Shown: positions 24,421 through 32,812, counted from the first letter of the stretch. The stretch: DNA of 39,614 bases from an uncultured Alphaproteobacteria bacterium (GCA_944392235.1 CALXVZ010000010.1:1-39614); one strand, 5' to 3'. The notes: generated from the letters alone by a model not told the origin. Numbers and translations: made by a program.

Positions 24421-25344
24421 CTAAAAATAACCCGTAGACAAATAGCGTTCAACACTATCAGGAAGAACTACAATCAATCTTTTATTGAGAAATTCTTCTC
24501 TTTTAGCTAATTCGACAGCCGCAGCAACAGCCGCACCGCCCGAAATACCAATAGGAAGACCTTCCGTTTTTGCGACAATTTTAGCCATTTCAATCGCATC
24601 ATCATCCGTAATCTTTAAAACTTCATCAACTAAAGATTTCTCATACAAAGGAGGTATAAAACCAGCACCTATTCCCTGAATTTTATGACTTCCACTTTGT
24701 TCTCCACTTAAAACAGCACTTCCGGCTGGTTCCACAGCCACAACAAATAAATCTTGATTATATGTTTTTAAGACCGAAGCTATCCCCGTTAAAGTTCCGG
24801 AAGTTCCAACAGAAATAACAACCGCATCAAAATTACCATCCGTATCTTCCAAAATTTCCATAGCTGTTCCCATTCTATGAGCATTAGGATTAGCATCATT
24901 TTCAAATTGGCTCAAAATAACAACATTAGGATTACGTTCTTTCAAGATTTCAGCTTTATGAATAGCACCAGCCATACCATCTTCCGCCTGAGTTAATATA
25001 ACCTCAGCCCCTAGATGTCTCATCAAAGCAATTCTTTCCTGAGACATATTCTCAGGCATAACAATAATCAACTTATAATGTTTAGCTGCACACATAGCCG
25101 CCAAAGCTATTCCTGTATTACCAGAAGTAGCCTCTACAAAAACAGTATCATCAGTTACACCAATTTTTTCTTGTTTTTGCAACATAGATAGAGCAACTCT
25201 ATCTTTAGCGGAAAAAAGAGGATTATACATTTCGCATTTAGCCAAAATTTCGGCATTTAATTTAAATTTTGTTGTTAAATTACCCAATCTTAAGAGAGGA
25301 GTATGTCCAACAAGTTCTGTAATAGAATTATAAATTTTAGCCAT
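24421..25344 (-). CDS. cysK: Cysteine synthase (O-acetylserine sulfhydrylase)
   Basis: PLP enzyme making cysteine from O-acetylserine and sulfide. The PLP lysine is Lys47 in FSAKDR, the substrate loop is TSGNTG (73-78), and the phosphate cradle is GTSGT (180-184). QGIGAGFIPP is the C-terminal family mark. The length of 307 is standard. CysK versus CysM cannot be fully separated by eye, though GIGAGFIPP favours CysK. Its ATG directly abuts the gmk stop. Confidence 0.93.
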   Translation of the reverse strand: MAKIYNSITELVGHTPLLRLGNLTTKFKLNAEILAKCEMYNPLFSAKDRVALSMLQKQEKIGVTDDTVFVEATSGNTGIALAAMCAAKHYKLIIVMPENMSQERIALMRHLGAEVILTQAEDGMAGAIHKAEILKERNPNVVILSQFENDANPNAHRMGTAMEILEDTDGNFDAVVISVGTSGTLTGIASVLKTYNQDLFVVAVEPAGSAVLSGEQSGSHKIQGIGAGFIPPLYEKSLVDEVLKITDDDAIEMAKIVAKTEGLPIGISGGAAVAAAVELAKREEFLNKRLIVVLPDSVERYLSTGYF

Positions 25345-25992
25345 TTAAATTTCCTTCACAATATTATTTATAACACTATCAAGGTTGCATATATTCGCTT
25401 TTTCAACTCTTGCAGCCTTAATAATTGCCAGAGCTTCCTCCACAGCTTTATTCAAATCATCATTTATAATAACATAATCATAAAAAGCCGATTCTCTAAT
25501 ACGTTTTTCAGCCATATTCATTCTACGTTCTATAACATCAAGAGCATCTGTCCCTCTTCCAACAAGTCTCTCTTTTAGAACTTTCATGGATGGAGGCAAT
25601 AAAGCAATAGCCTTAACTTTATCACCAGCCAAAGTCTTCAGACGTTGAACACCCAGAAAATCCAAATCTAAGATAACATCTTTCCCCTGATCTAAAAGTT
25701 TTTCAATAGGTGCTTTAGGTGTTCCATATTTAGGTCCAAAATCTGAATTCACATATTCATAAAGTTCATCACGTTTTACCAATCTAGCAAATTCCTCTTC
25801 AGAAATAAAATAATAATCTTTCCCTTCAATTTCACCTTCTCTAGGTTGACGAGTTGTAACAGAAACAGATAATTGAATTTCATCTAAATTTTTCAATATT
25901 TCTTTTATAACAGAGCTTTTTCCACCACCACTAGGAGCAGAAAAAATAAACATTGTTCCTTTTCTTTTTAACATTAGATTACTCTCACTCAT
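25345..25992 (-). CDS. gmk: Guanylate kinase
   Basis: Phosphorylates GMP to GDP. The P-loop is SAPSGGGKSS (18-27), followed by SVSVTTRQPREGEIEGKDYYFIS, the GMP-binding segment, and the LID region RLVGRGTDALDVIERRM. Start 25992 (ATG) has AAGGAG six bases upstream; a TTG one codon earlier is not needed. 215 residues. It heads the gmk-cysK-lptG run. Confidence 0.95.
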   Translation of the reverse strand: MSESNLMLKRKGTMFIFSAPSGGGKSSVIKEILKNLDEIQLSVSVTTRQPREGEIEGKDYYFISEEEFARLVKRDELYEYVNSDFGPKYGTPKAPIEKLLDQGKDVILDLDFLGVQRLKTLAGDKVKAIALLPPSMKVLKERLVGRGTDALDVIERRMNMAEKRIRESAFYDYVIINDDLNKAVEEALAIIKAARVEKANICNLDSVINNIVKEI

Positions 25993-26096
25993 CAAAAACT
26001 CCTTATAGATTAAAAGAAACTCTTGTCTTTTATAATTTATAAAAACTAATATTATAATAAAAGATTTAAATAAAGCTTTATTTAAAGGATTATACC

Positions 26097-26858
26097 ATGA
26101 TTATCAAAAATATACTTATAACAGGCGCTTCTTCAGGAATTGGCGAAGCTTTAGCTTTATATTATGCCCAACAAAAAGAAACAGAAAATTTATATCTTTG
26201 CGGACGCAACGCACAAAGACTAGAGCAAGTCAAAAAATCATGCGAAAAAGCAGGAAAATCAAAAGTTCACACACAAATAATTGATATTACGAACAAAGAA
26301 GAAGTTGCAACATGGATAAACAACTCAGAACAATCAACACCTTTAAATTTAGTTTTTGCTAATGCCGGAGTCGCAACGCTAGAAGAAACACCAGAAAACA
26401 TATTTAATACTTTTAACACCAATGTTATGGGAGTAATAAACACAACAACTCCAACCATTGAAAACTACAAAAAAAGACAAGACAAAGATAAAATCATAGC
26501 AATAACTGCTTCTATAGCCGGATATCATGGATTACCCGCATGCCCATCATACAGTGCAACAAAAGCCTGTGTAAAAGCATATGGAGAAGCATTAAGATTA
26601 AATTTATTACCCTACAACATTCAGGTAAATACAATATGTCCAGGATTCGTTCGTTCCAGAATCACCGAAAAGAACACTTGTCCCATGCCATTTTTCATGG
26701 AAGCAGAGCCTGCTGCAAAAATCATTGCCGCGCGTATAAAAAAGAATGTTGGATTAATTTCATTTCCATGGCCAATGCGATTAGCAGTTTGGCTCGGAAG
26801 TATCTTACCAAATTCAGTAAGCGATTTTATATATAAACGGCTACCATATAAAGTATAA
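26097..26858 (+). CDS. Short-chain dehydrogenase/reductase
   Basis: Classical SDR of 253 residues. The dinucleotide-binding loop is TGASSGIG (9-16), NAG is at 89-91, and the catalytic set is Ser139, Tyr152 and Lys156 (YSATK). The C-terminus (SFPWPMRLAVWLGSILPNSVSDFIYKRLP) is hydrophobic and of a type found in SDRs near envelope or polysaccharide genes. The substrate cannot be told. AAGGA lies eight bases before the ATG. Confidence 0.88.
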   Translation: MIIKNILITGASSGIGEALALYYAQQKETENLYLCGRNAQRLEQVKKSCEKAGKSKVHTQIIDITNKEEVATWINNSEQSTPLNLVFANAGVATLEETPENIFNTFNTNVMGVINTTTPTIENYKKRQDKDKIIAITASIAGYHGLPACPSYSATKACVKAYGEALRLNLLPYNIQVNTICPGFVRSRITEKNTCPMPFFMEAEPAAKIIAARIKKNVGLISFPWPMRLAVWLGSILPNSVSDFIYKRLPYKV

Positions 26859-26897
26859 ACGACTGAAAGATTAAATAGCTTTGTGCTAGAATTTCCT

Positions 26898-27025
26898 TGA
26901 CTTTTTCGATATTTAAAGTTAAAAATCTGACAATTCTTGTATGTGGTGCAGCATACGGAAGCATTTTGAACATGCACAAGTCCGCCTCCAAAGAGGGTCT
27001 GGCATTTTTTGAAAATAAAAAAATA
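26898..27025 (+). promoter_or_regulatory. rpsA promoter and leader without Shine-Dalgarno
   Basis: TTGACT, 17 bases, TAAAAA (26898-26926) is a possible promoter. The leader includes a hairpin CCTC-CAAA-GAGG near 26986-26997, then a T run and an A-rich stretch into the ATG with no Shine-Dalgarno. E. coli rpsA also lacks a strong one and is autoregulated by S1; a similar logic is inferred here. The frame is open upstream of 27026, so an ATG at 26975 (MHKSASKEG) is an alternative start. Confidence 0.4.
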
Positions 27026-28708
27026 ATGGCAAATACTGCAGAAATACAAATTCCAGAAATGACTGAAAATTTTGAAGAATTGTTGAATGAACAATTCGGC
27101 AACAAAGGTATTGTTGGCACAGTTATGAAAGGAACAATCATTCGCTTAACAGACGATTTCGCAACAGTAGATGTAGGCTTGAAATCAGAAGGAAGAATTC
27201 CACTTCGTGAATTTGGCAGAAATGATGAATTAAAAGTTGGCGATGTTGTAGAAGTTTTAGTAGATAGATACGAAGACAAAGATGGCAACATTGTATTATC
27301 ACGTGAAAAGGCTCGTCGTGAAGAAGTATGGCAAGACCTTGAAAAGATGATGAACAACAACGAAAGAGTAAACGGTGTAATCTTTGGTCGTGTTAAAGGC
27401 GGCTTCACAGTTGATTTGAATGGAGCAATTGCATTCTTGCCTGGTTCACAAATTGACATCCGTCCGATTAAAGACATCACACCATTAATGGGAATTTCAC
27501 AACCATTCCAAATTTTGAAAATGGATAAAGTTCGTGGCAACATTGTAGTTTCCCGTCGTGTTGTATTAGAAGAAACAAGAGCATCCGCACGTGCTGAATT
27601 GATTGACAACATCAAAGAAGGTTCCGTATTAGAAGGTATCGTTAAGAACTTAACAGATTACGGTGCATTCATTGATTTAGGTGGTGTAGACGGATTATTA
27701 CACGTTACAGACATTTCTTGGAAGAGAATCAACCACCCAGCAGAAGTACTTTCATTAGGTCAAACAGTAAAAGTCCAAGTAATCAAATTCAATGAAGATA
27801 CACAACGTATCAGCCTCGGCATGAAACAATTGGAAAATGATCCATGGCAAGCAGTTGCTGACAAATACAAAGTTGGTGAAATCTACAAAGGAAAAGTAAC
27901 AAACATCACAGATTACGGTGCATTCATTGAACTTGAAGATGGTATTGAAGGCCTCGTTCATGTATCAGAAATGAGCTGGACACGTAAGAATGTTCACCCA
28001 GGCAAAATCGTTTCAACATCACAAGAAGTTGAAGTTAAAGTTTTGGAAGTTGATCCAGAAAAACGTCGTATCAGCTTGGGTATCAAACAATGCACACCAA
28101 ATCCATGGGCTGCATACATTGAAGAACATCCATTAGGATCTGTTATCGAAGGCAAAATCAAGAACATTACAGAATTTGGTTTGTTCATTGGTTTGTCAGA
28201 TGAAATCGATGGAATGATTCACTTATCTGATATTTCTTGGGAAAAATCTGGCGAAGAAGCTGTAAAAGATTATACCAAAGGTCAGACAATTGAAGCAAAA
28301 ATCATCGACGTTGATGTAGAAAAAGAACGCATCAGCTTAGGCATTAAACAAATGTCTGAAAACAACGTTGCTATGACTCTTGAATCATTAAAGAAAGGTG
28401 ACATTGTAAAAGCAGTTGTTACCGGTGCTGATGAAAAAGGCGTGCAAGTAACAGTTCAAGGCATTGCCGCAACAATTAAGAAAGCTGATTTATCTAAAGA
28501 AAACAACGATCCAATGAGCTACAATGAAGGTGACGTTTTGGAAGCAAAATTAACTTCTGTTGATCGCAAAAACGCAAAATTAGGCGTTTCTGTAAAAGCT
28601 TATGAGATTGAAGAAGAAAAGAAAGCAATTGAAGAATATTCTGCTACAAATTCTTCTGGTGCAACTTTAGGTGACGCTTTAGGCGAAGCTTTAAAGAACA
28701 AAGAATAA
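27026..28708 (+). CDS. rpsA: 30S ribosomal protein bS1
   Basis: mRNA-binding ribosomal protein with six S1 repeats, 560 residues from the chosen start, the E. coli length. Repeats are visible as GTVMKGTIIRLTDDFATVDVG, GVIFGRVKGGFTVDLNG, GIVKNLTDYGAFIDLGG, GKVTNITDYGAFIELEDG, GKIKNITEFGLFIGLSD and a weaker last one near 480-550. Repeats 3-5 each end in RISLGxKQ. The start MANTAEIQIPEMTENFEELL is consistent with homologues, while the open frame upstream is leader. A strong terminator follows. Confidence 0.95.
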   Translation: MANTAEIQIPEMTENFEELLNEQFGNKGIVGTVMKGTIIRLTDDFATVDVGLKSEGRIPLREFGRNDELKVGDVVEVLVDRYEDKDGNIVLSREKARREEVWQDLEKMMNNNERVNGVIFGRVKGGFTVDLNGAIAFLPGSQIDIRPIKDITPLMGISQPFQILKMDKVRGNIVVSRRVVLEETRASARAELIDNIKEGSVLEGIVKNLTDYGAFIDLGGVDGLLHVTDISWKRINHPAEVLSLGQTVKVQVIKFNEDTQRISLGMKQLENDPWQAVADKYKVGEIYKGKVTNITDYGAFIELEDGIEGLVHVSEMSWTRKNVHPGKIVSTSQEVEVKVLEVDPEKRRISLGIKQCTPNPWAAYIEEHPLGSVIEGKIKNITEFGLFIGLSDEIDGMIHLSDISWEKSGEEAVKDYTKGQTIEAKIIDVDVEKERISLGIKQMSENNVAMTLESLKKGDIVKAVVTGADEKGVQVTVQGIAATIKKADLSKENNDPMSYNEGDVLEAKLTSVDRKNAKLGVSVKAYEIEEEKKAIEEYSATNSSGATLGDALGEALKNKE

Positions 28709-28732
28709 TTTTCATTCTTTGAAAATCGAAAG

Positions 28733-28767
28733 CACCTTGCATCTTATTTGATGCGAGGTGTTTTTTT
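28733..28767 (+). terminator. Rho-independent terminator of rpsA
   Basis: CACCTTGCATC pairs with GATGCGAGGTG (one wobble), followed by seven T residues. Confidence 0.88.
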
Positions 28768-28848
28768 ATACCTAAAAACAAAATATACAATCATCTCATA
28801 ATAAAGACACATCGTATTTAAATAAATTCAGATAGTTAAAAAAGGAAA

Positions 28849-28883
28849 GAAAAAATACGCCATTAGTTTATAACGACGTATTT
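28849..28883 (-). terminator. Terminator of the Ala/Asn-rich exported protein gene
   Basis: On the minus strand AAATACG pairs with CGTATTT around a 17-base loop and ends in a T run. A 19-base repeat shared with the porin terminator region lies at 28892-28910. Confidence 0.5.
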
Positions 28884-28918
28884 AAAGATGATTTAAACAA
28901 TGTATTTAAAATAAGGAA

Positions 28919-29263
28919 TTATTCTCCATCTTCTGTTTGTTGAATAAGAACATCTTCTTCTTCAACCATAACCGGCTGAGCAACAGAAGAATCAAGCGGA
29001 GCCACTTCAACACCAGGATCACCGGGCAATGGTTGCATATCATCTGCATTTTCCGGCATATTAGCATTATTGCCAGAAGCATTATTCGGCATAGCAACAG
29101 AAGAAGCAGAATAAGTTTCAATAATCATCACCCCACCATTATCTGCATTTGCATCCGCAGCAGCATTTGCCGCATTATTAGAATTAGCAGCCCCTGCAAT
29201 AGCCTTTGTAACAATAAGCGCTAAAGCTGCAACAGCCAAAAGTCCCATAAACAATTTATTCAT
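28919..29263 (-). CDS. Exported Ala/Asn-rich acidic protein, unknown function
   Basis: A 114-residue protein of no family I recognise. MNKLFMGLLAVAALALIVTKAIAGA is a good signal peptide, or an uncleaved N-terminal anchor. The rest is low-complexity, rich in Ala, Asn, Asp and Glu (NAANAAADANADNGG; NNASGNNANMPENADD), acidic and probably disordered, with no Cys. A strong GGGAGG site precedes the ATG, and TTGAAA-16-TATATT (29300-29327) serves as promoter, which together suggest good expression. Confidence 0.7.
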   Translation of the reverse strand: MNKLFMGLLAVAALALIVTKAIAGAANSNNAANAAADANADNGGVMIIETYSASSVAMPNNASGNNANMPENADDMQPLPGDPGVEVAPLDSSVAQPVMVEEEDVLIQQTEDGE

Positions 29264-29299
29264 TGATAACTTCCTCCCAAATTAAAACAATACAAAGCA

Positions 29300-29327
29300 A
29301 ATATAATCACTCCTTAAATTCTTTCAA
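29300..29327 (-). promoter_or_regulatory. Promoter of the Ala/Asn-rich exported protein gene
   Basis: On the minus strand TTGAAA, 16 bases, TATATT, 37 bases ahead of the ATG. Confidence 0.55.
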
Positions 29328-29394
29328 GAAGACGCAAAAAAAGAATATTAGAGAAAATACATTAATTAAGCCGAAAGTAATATCTTTACAAAAT

Positions 29395-29422
29395 AAAAAA
29401 GCGACAGGACATTTCCCATCGC
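29395..29422 (-). terminator. Terminator of the 29441-30058 beta-barrel gene
   Basis: On the minus strand GCGATGGGA pairs with the run ending TGTCGC (two wobbles), followed by six T residues. Confidence 0.65.
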
Positions 29423-29440
29423 TAAAAAAGTTCAAAATAA

Positions 29441-30058
29441 TTAGAAATAAATTTTAATACCACCAGAGAACACTCCGCCCCAAGAATTTTCTCCCTGTCC
29501 ATCAACTGGAATAGATTGATAGCGCGCCTCTCCAAAGAGAGAAATATTCGGAGTAAGATTAAGAGCCGCATTAATACCAGCTCCTATATAATACCGCCCC
29601 AAATATGTTGCATAATAGTCATAACAACAATCATGATACCAACCTTCTTGGAGAGCATAACCAGTATGCAGCATCAGCGCCAGATGACCATAGCTTGAAT
29701 TTAAGAATTTCACCCCCAAATTAGCACCAACTGTCATTGTAGACAGAGTATTAGTCTCGGAAGAAACTCCATCATCATAAAGAGAATTAACAGAAAGATA
29801 ACTCCCTTCAATTTCAGCAATAAACAAGCTAGCATCCATACCCAATCGAACATTAAATGCAGGAGAAGTCATATCATGCACTAAAGCTGCTCCGGCTCCA
29901 AATCCGACATAAAAGTCCAATCCTTCACCAAACAATCCTCCGTCATTACAACAACAATCATAGTCATAACGATAGAAACGCTGAGCAGATACATTACCCA
30001 CAAAAACTGTGCAGATAACAACTATCGTTGCCATTACTGCTAAAAATCTCTTTTTCAT
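29441..30058 (-). CDS. Small outer-membrane beta-barrel protein, unknown function
   Basis: A 205-residue exported protein. The signal peptide MKKRFLAVMATIVVICTVFVGNVSA is followed by alternating strands with glycine/aromatic pattern and a terminal Phe (GGIKIYF), as in OmpA/OmpW-size barrels. Two cysteine clusters are notable: DCCCND at 34-39 just after the signal peptide and DCCYDYY at 143-149, which could pair as disulfides or bind metal. No ribosome binding site is visible before the ATG. Its promoter resembles those of the twin genes at 30232 and 31626. Confidence 0.72.
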   Translation of the reverse strand: MKKRFLAVMATIVVICTVFVGNVSAQRFYRYDYDCCCNDGGLFGEGLDFYVGFGAGAALVHDMTSPAFNVRLGMDASLFIAEIEGSYLSVNSLYDDGVSSETNTLSTMTVGANLGVKFLNSSYGHLALMLHTGYALQEGWYHDCCYDYYATYLGRYYIGAGINAALNLTPNISLFGEARYQSIPVDGQGENSWGGVFSGGIKIYF

Positions 30059-30085
30059 ATCTAAATAATTTTAGTTCTAGATAGA

Positions 30086-30114
30086 ATCATATCATATTTT
30101 TCCCTCTAAAACAA
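30086..30114 (-). promoter_or_regulatory. Promoter of the 29441-30058 gene
   Basis: On the minus strand TTGTTT, 17 bases, TATGAT. The spacer GGGAAAAATATGA is close to GGGAAAAGATGA in the twin-gene promoters. Confidence 0.55.
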
Positions 30115-30171
30115 CCAGAAAAATTGATACTATATTTCTAAAAAAACTCAAAAACTCCCTCTTTTAGCCAT

Positions 30172-30218
30172 AAAAAAAGCAGAGAAAGCGAGAGCATACG
30201 CTCTCATCTTTCCCTGCT
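30172..30218 (-). terminator. Strong terminator of twin surface gene 1
   Basis: AGCAGGGAAAGATGAGAGC pairs with GCTCTCGCTTTCTCTGCT (about 17 pairs, four-base loop), followed on the minus strand by seven T residues. Confidence 0.88.
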
Positions 30219-30231
30219 TAATAGGCTCGCA

Positions 30232-31257
30232 TCAGTATTTTTTATACAATGCCTTCACCTCTCTCTTGGAGATTCCTATTTTATTTCGAAAAACACCAAG
30301 ATTAACAGCACCTCCAACCACAATACCGTTAAAACGGTCTAGGTTATCATTCTGAATTACTCCAGAAAGTAGGCGCCACTGAATAAAAACAACAAAGCTG
30401 TTTCCAGTAGCAAAGGCTCTATGTTCAAAACGAATACCTGCAGTCGGATACATAAAATTGCCCCAAGACTGCAACTGGTATTCATTACCGTCCTCTCCTA
30501 AGAAAGGTTTTGAATTGGTGTTATACCATTCAAAACCTAATCCGCCGAAGAGGAATAGACGGTTTTGATTACACCGATCGATGCGGAACGGTTGGAAGGC
30601 TGCCTGAGCCTCTGTCCGGAAGCTCCAATACTTCTCACCTGCATTAATTGCATTGTGAGTATATTTGGAGTGACCAGCTTCCGCATTCAGAATACCTGCC
30701 CACCAAGAGCGGGAGTATTCCAAGCCTGCTCCGACGATAGGGCTGTTTACATGTTCTGCAAACTGCCAACCGGCATAAAGGTTTACACCCCAGCCGTATT
30801 TATCAACAGAGCGATGAACAACCTTTCCGGCGTTTATATCTCCTTCTGAAACCCCCTTCACACCATTAAAATAAGTGTAATAAGTGTCTCTATCAGAATC
30901 ACCGAACATTTTTTCGGCAAACTGAGTATTCACACTCTCTTTATAGAGTGCCGCCGCCTTCTCCTTATCTACCACCCAAATTGTATCAACTCTTAGGCGA
31001 TATGTTAAAGAATCATAACGATCCATCAGCTTTTCGTCTGATAGATACACTTTTCGTCTCACGACGATAGAGTCTTGTCCGGCTTTGTATGTAGACACTA
31101 CTGATGCGATAGTGTCTTTCTGATTTTTTACTAAGTAGTTCCAGCAAGCCTTCGCATCGCTTGTTGAAATACCGTTAACAACTCTCTGAGCACTGGCAGC
31201 TGTGCAAACCAATGCAAAAACAGCCACGAGGACTGTTCTAAAGAACATGTGTCTCAT
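30232..31257 (-). CDS. Twin surface protein 1: exported beta-barrel, unknown function
   Basis: A 341-residue exported protein. The signal peptide MRHMFFRTVLVAVFALVCTAASA and the next residues (through RVVNGI, codon 30) are identical to the gene at 31626. A helical mature domain follows (YLVKNQKDTIASVV ... DSLTYR, about 42-88) that is a distant paralogue of the same region in the twin. From about 155 (GWGVNLYAGWQFAE) a glycine/aromatic beta-barrel pattern runs to the end. The composition is more GC-rich than neighbours and the style (SAQ cleavage site, no ribosome site in an AT-rich leader) recalls Bacteroidota outer-membrane proteins, suggesting transfer. The promoter is nevertheless sigma-70-like. 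Confidence 0.72.
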   Translation of the reverse strand: MRHMFFRTVLVAVFALVCTAASAQRVVNGISTSDAKACWNYLVKNQKDTIASVVSTYKAGQDSIVVRRKVYLSDEKLMDRYDSLTYRLRVDTIWVVDKEKAAALYKESVNTQFAEKMFGDSDRDTYYTYFNGVKGVSEGDINAGKVVHRSVDKYGWGVNLYAGWQFAEHVNSPIVGAGLEYSRSWWAGILNAEAGHSKYTHNAINAGEKYWSFRTEAQAAFQPFRIDRCNQNRLFLFGGLGFEWYNTNSKPFLGEDGNEYQLQSWGNFMYPTAGIRFEHRAFATGNSFVVFIQWRLLSGVIQNDNLDRFNGIVVGGAVNLGVFRNKIGISKREVKALYKKY

Positions 31258-31528
31258 ATAAAAAAAATTTAAATTTATTCAACATAAAAAAGGCATTTCA
31301 AATTCTTCCAGAGAAGTTATCAGTAAATAATCCCGAAAGACCACTTGCATAATAAACTCTAAAATAATTGAAACACCTAAATATAATTTTACATTCTAAC
31401 TATATCATCTTTTCCCATTATTTTCAATATCTTTTTGTAGATTCCGTCGATTTGACTCCGTTTTTTTAAACAAATAGACTTTAAACCTCAAAGTTACCCT
31501 CTGCATCAACCTCAAAAAATTACCTTTT
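31168..31528 (-). repeat. Direct repeat copy 1: promoter, leader and signal-peptide module
   Basis: About 361 bases, roughly 95% identical by eye to 32385-32746. It covers the first 30 codons of twin gene 1, a leader of about 135 bases, the promoter and about 100 bases upstream. Identity stops at the codon after RVVNGI on one side and at ATTACCTTTT on the other. Confidence 0.93.
31399..31427 (-). promoter_or_regulatory. Promoter of twin surface gene 1
   Basis: On the minus strand TTGAAA, 17 bases, TATAGT, giving a long 5' leader before the ATG at 31257. Confidence 0.6.
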
Positions 31529-31559
31529 CCGCTTGATCTGCATAAAAAATCTTTTTAAA

Positions 31560-31635
31560 ACAAAAAGAAACAGCAGAATCTAGGATATACCTAAAATCTG
31601 CTGTTTCATAAAGTGGTCTTTCTCGCTAGAAAGAC
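31560..31635 (-). terminator. Terminator of twin surface gene 2, plus hairpin over its stop
   Basis: AAACAGCAGA pairs with TCTGCTGTTT (31568-31577 with 31597-31606), followed on the minus strand by CTTTTTG. A second perfect hairpin, GTCTTTCT-CGCT-AGAAAGAC (31616-31635), overlaps the stop codon. Confidence 0.8.
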
Positions 31636-32474
31636 ATGTTCACTCCTATATTTACAAATGGTCCGCCATTCGTAAAATCCTGTTTTCCACCGCCGTGGAA
31701 AACCTGTGGAAGAACACGGTACCCCGCTTCTACCACAAGTTGGAATCTTTTCGCAAAACCCCATGCTCCCCGAAGAGATGCATCCAGCGTTAATCCAAAA
31801 TTATCGCTGGTAACCTCTGCATCGGGCTTATCTGTTCTTTGATAAGCATATCCGGCAGAGCCAAATATCGCCAAATAAGAGCGATAATCTCGACTCTGCA
31901 AGAACTTCCAACCCACATTACCGGTGGCGATAAAAGTATCGTATTTACCGGATGTGGAGGCTGTGGAAGTATATGCCATAGTGGAATATGATCCCTCCAC
32001 TTCAAACAAGAAGTGACAGGTTTCATATCCCAAACGCAGTGTTGCCACCGCGTTCAAAGAATTGTCAACGTAGTTCGCCCCACCAAGGACGCTTACGTTG
32101 GCATGATGAATCTTAGAACCATCTGCACGTTGGTGTTTTGGATGGTAAGCTCTCCGCTCACCACGAAGCACCGCTTCTTTATCTTCAAAAGCAACATCAT
32201 TTGATGCTACCTCACGATAAGTAAGCGTGTCGCAGAGTGAATCTAATTTCTTACCTCTAATGAAATTGATGCGTCTCTCGACGTATCGAATTTCACCTTT
32301 TTTAGCTACTTCCGACAAAGCAATTATGACAGTGTCGGATGGGTTTTTTACCAGGTATTCAGCTACAGCTTTTTTGCTGAGTTCAATACCGTTAACAACT
32401 CTCTGAGCACTGGCAGCTGTGCAAACCAATGCAAAAACAGCCACGAGGACTGTTCTAAAGAACATGTGTCTCAT
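31626..32474 (-). CDS. Twin surface protein 2: exported beta-barrel, unknown function
   Basis: A 282-residue exported protein sharing its first 30 residues exactly with twin 1. The N-terminal mature domain (EYLVKNPSDTVIIALSEV ... CDTLTYR, about 38-85) is paralogous but much diverged. The barrel (from about 125, ANVSVLGGANYVDNSLNAVATLRLGYE) is different from that of twin 1 and ends in NMSF with a terminal Phe. YLAIFGSAGYAYQ and VVEAGYRVLPQ are typical barrel strands. It is richer in G+C than flanking housekeeping genes. The shared promoter module suggests co-regulation or exchange by recombination. Confidence 0.72.
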   Translation of the reverse strand: MRHMFFRTVLVAVFALVCTAASAQRVVNGIELSKKAVAEYLVKNPSDTVIIALSEVAKKGEIRYVERRINFIRGKKLDSLCDTLTYREVASNDVAFEDKEAVLRGERRAYHPKHQRADGSKIHHANVSVLGGANYVDNSLNAVATLRLGYETCHFLFEVEGSYSTMAYTSTASTSGKYDTFIATGNVGWKFLQSRDYRSYLAIFGSAGYAYQRTDKPDAEVTSDNFGLTLDASLRGAWGFAKRFQLVVEAGYRVLPQVFHGGGKQDFTNGGPFVNIGVNMSF

Positions 32475-32746
32475 ATAAAAAAAATTTAAATTTATTCAAC
32501 ATAAAAAAGGCATTTCAAATTCTTCCAGAGAAGTTATCAGTAAATAATCCCGAAAGACCACCACACAATAAAACTCTAAAATAATTGAAACACCTAATAA
32601 ATAATTTTACATTCTAACTATAGCATCTTTTCCCATTATTTTCAATATCTTTTTGTAGATTCCGTCGATTTGACTCCGCTTTTTTAAACAAATAGACTTT
32701 AAACCTCCAAATTACCCTCTGCATCAACCTCAAAAAATTACCTTTT
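32385..32746 (-). repeat. Direct repeat copy 2: promoter, leader and signal-peptide module
   Basis: Second copy of the 31168-31528 module, upstream of and overlapping the start of twin gene 2. Differences from copy 1 are confined to a few bases and small indels in the leader (for example around 32562-32570 and 32595-32602). Confidence 0.93.
32617..32645 (-). promoter_or_regulatory. Promoter of twin surface gene 2
   Basis: On the minus strand TTGAAA, 17 bases, TATAGT, the same as in copy 1 except for one spacer base. Confidence 0.6.
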
Positions 32747-32783
32747 TTTCACTTAAATCACTAATCCAAAACCATTTAAATTC

Positions 32784-32812
32784 TTTACTTTTAAATAAGC
32801 TCTTGTTACAAT
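32784..32812 (+). promoter_or_regulatory. Promoter of valS
   Basis: TTTACT, 17 bases, TACAAT, 37 bases ahead of the ATG at 32850. Confidence 0.6.

Noticed and set aside
26897-27025. Upstream extension of the rpsA frame (starting MTFSIFKVKNLT)
   Set aside because: It overlaps the likely promoter, and homologous S1 proteins start near the MANTAE... methionine. Treated as leader.
26827-27615. 262-codon minus-strand frame opposite rpsA
   Set aside because: Antisense shadow of a highly biased ribosomal protein gene; the translation is Ser/Thr-rich with no motif.
31258-31625. A hidden gene in the gap between the twin surface genes
   Set aside because: The gap is filled by the repeated promoter/leader module and a terminator; no frame of useful length with a start is present.
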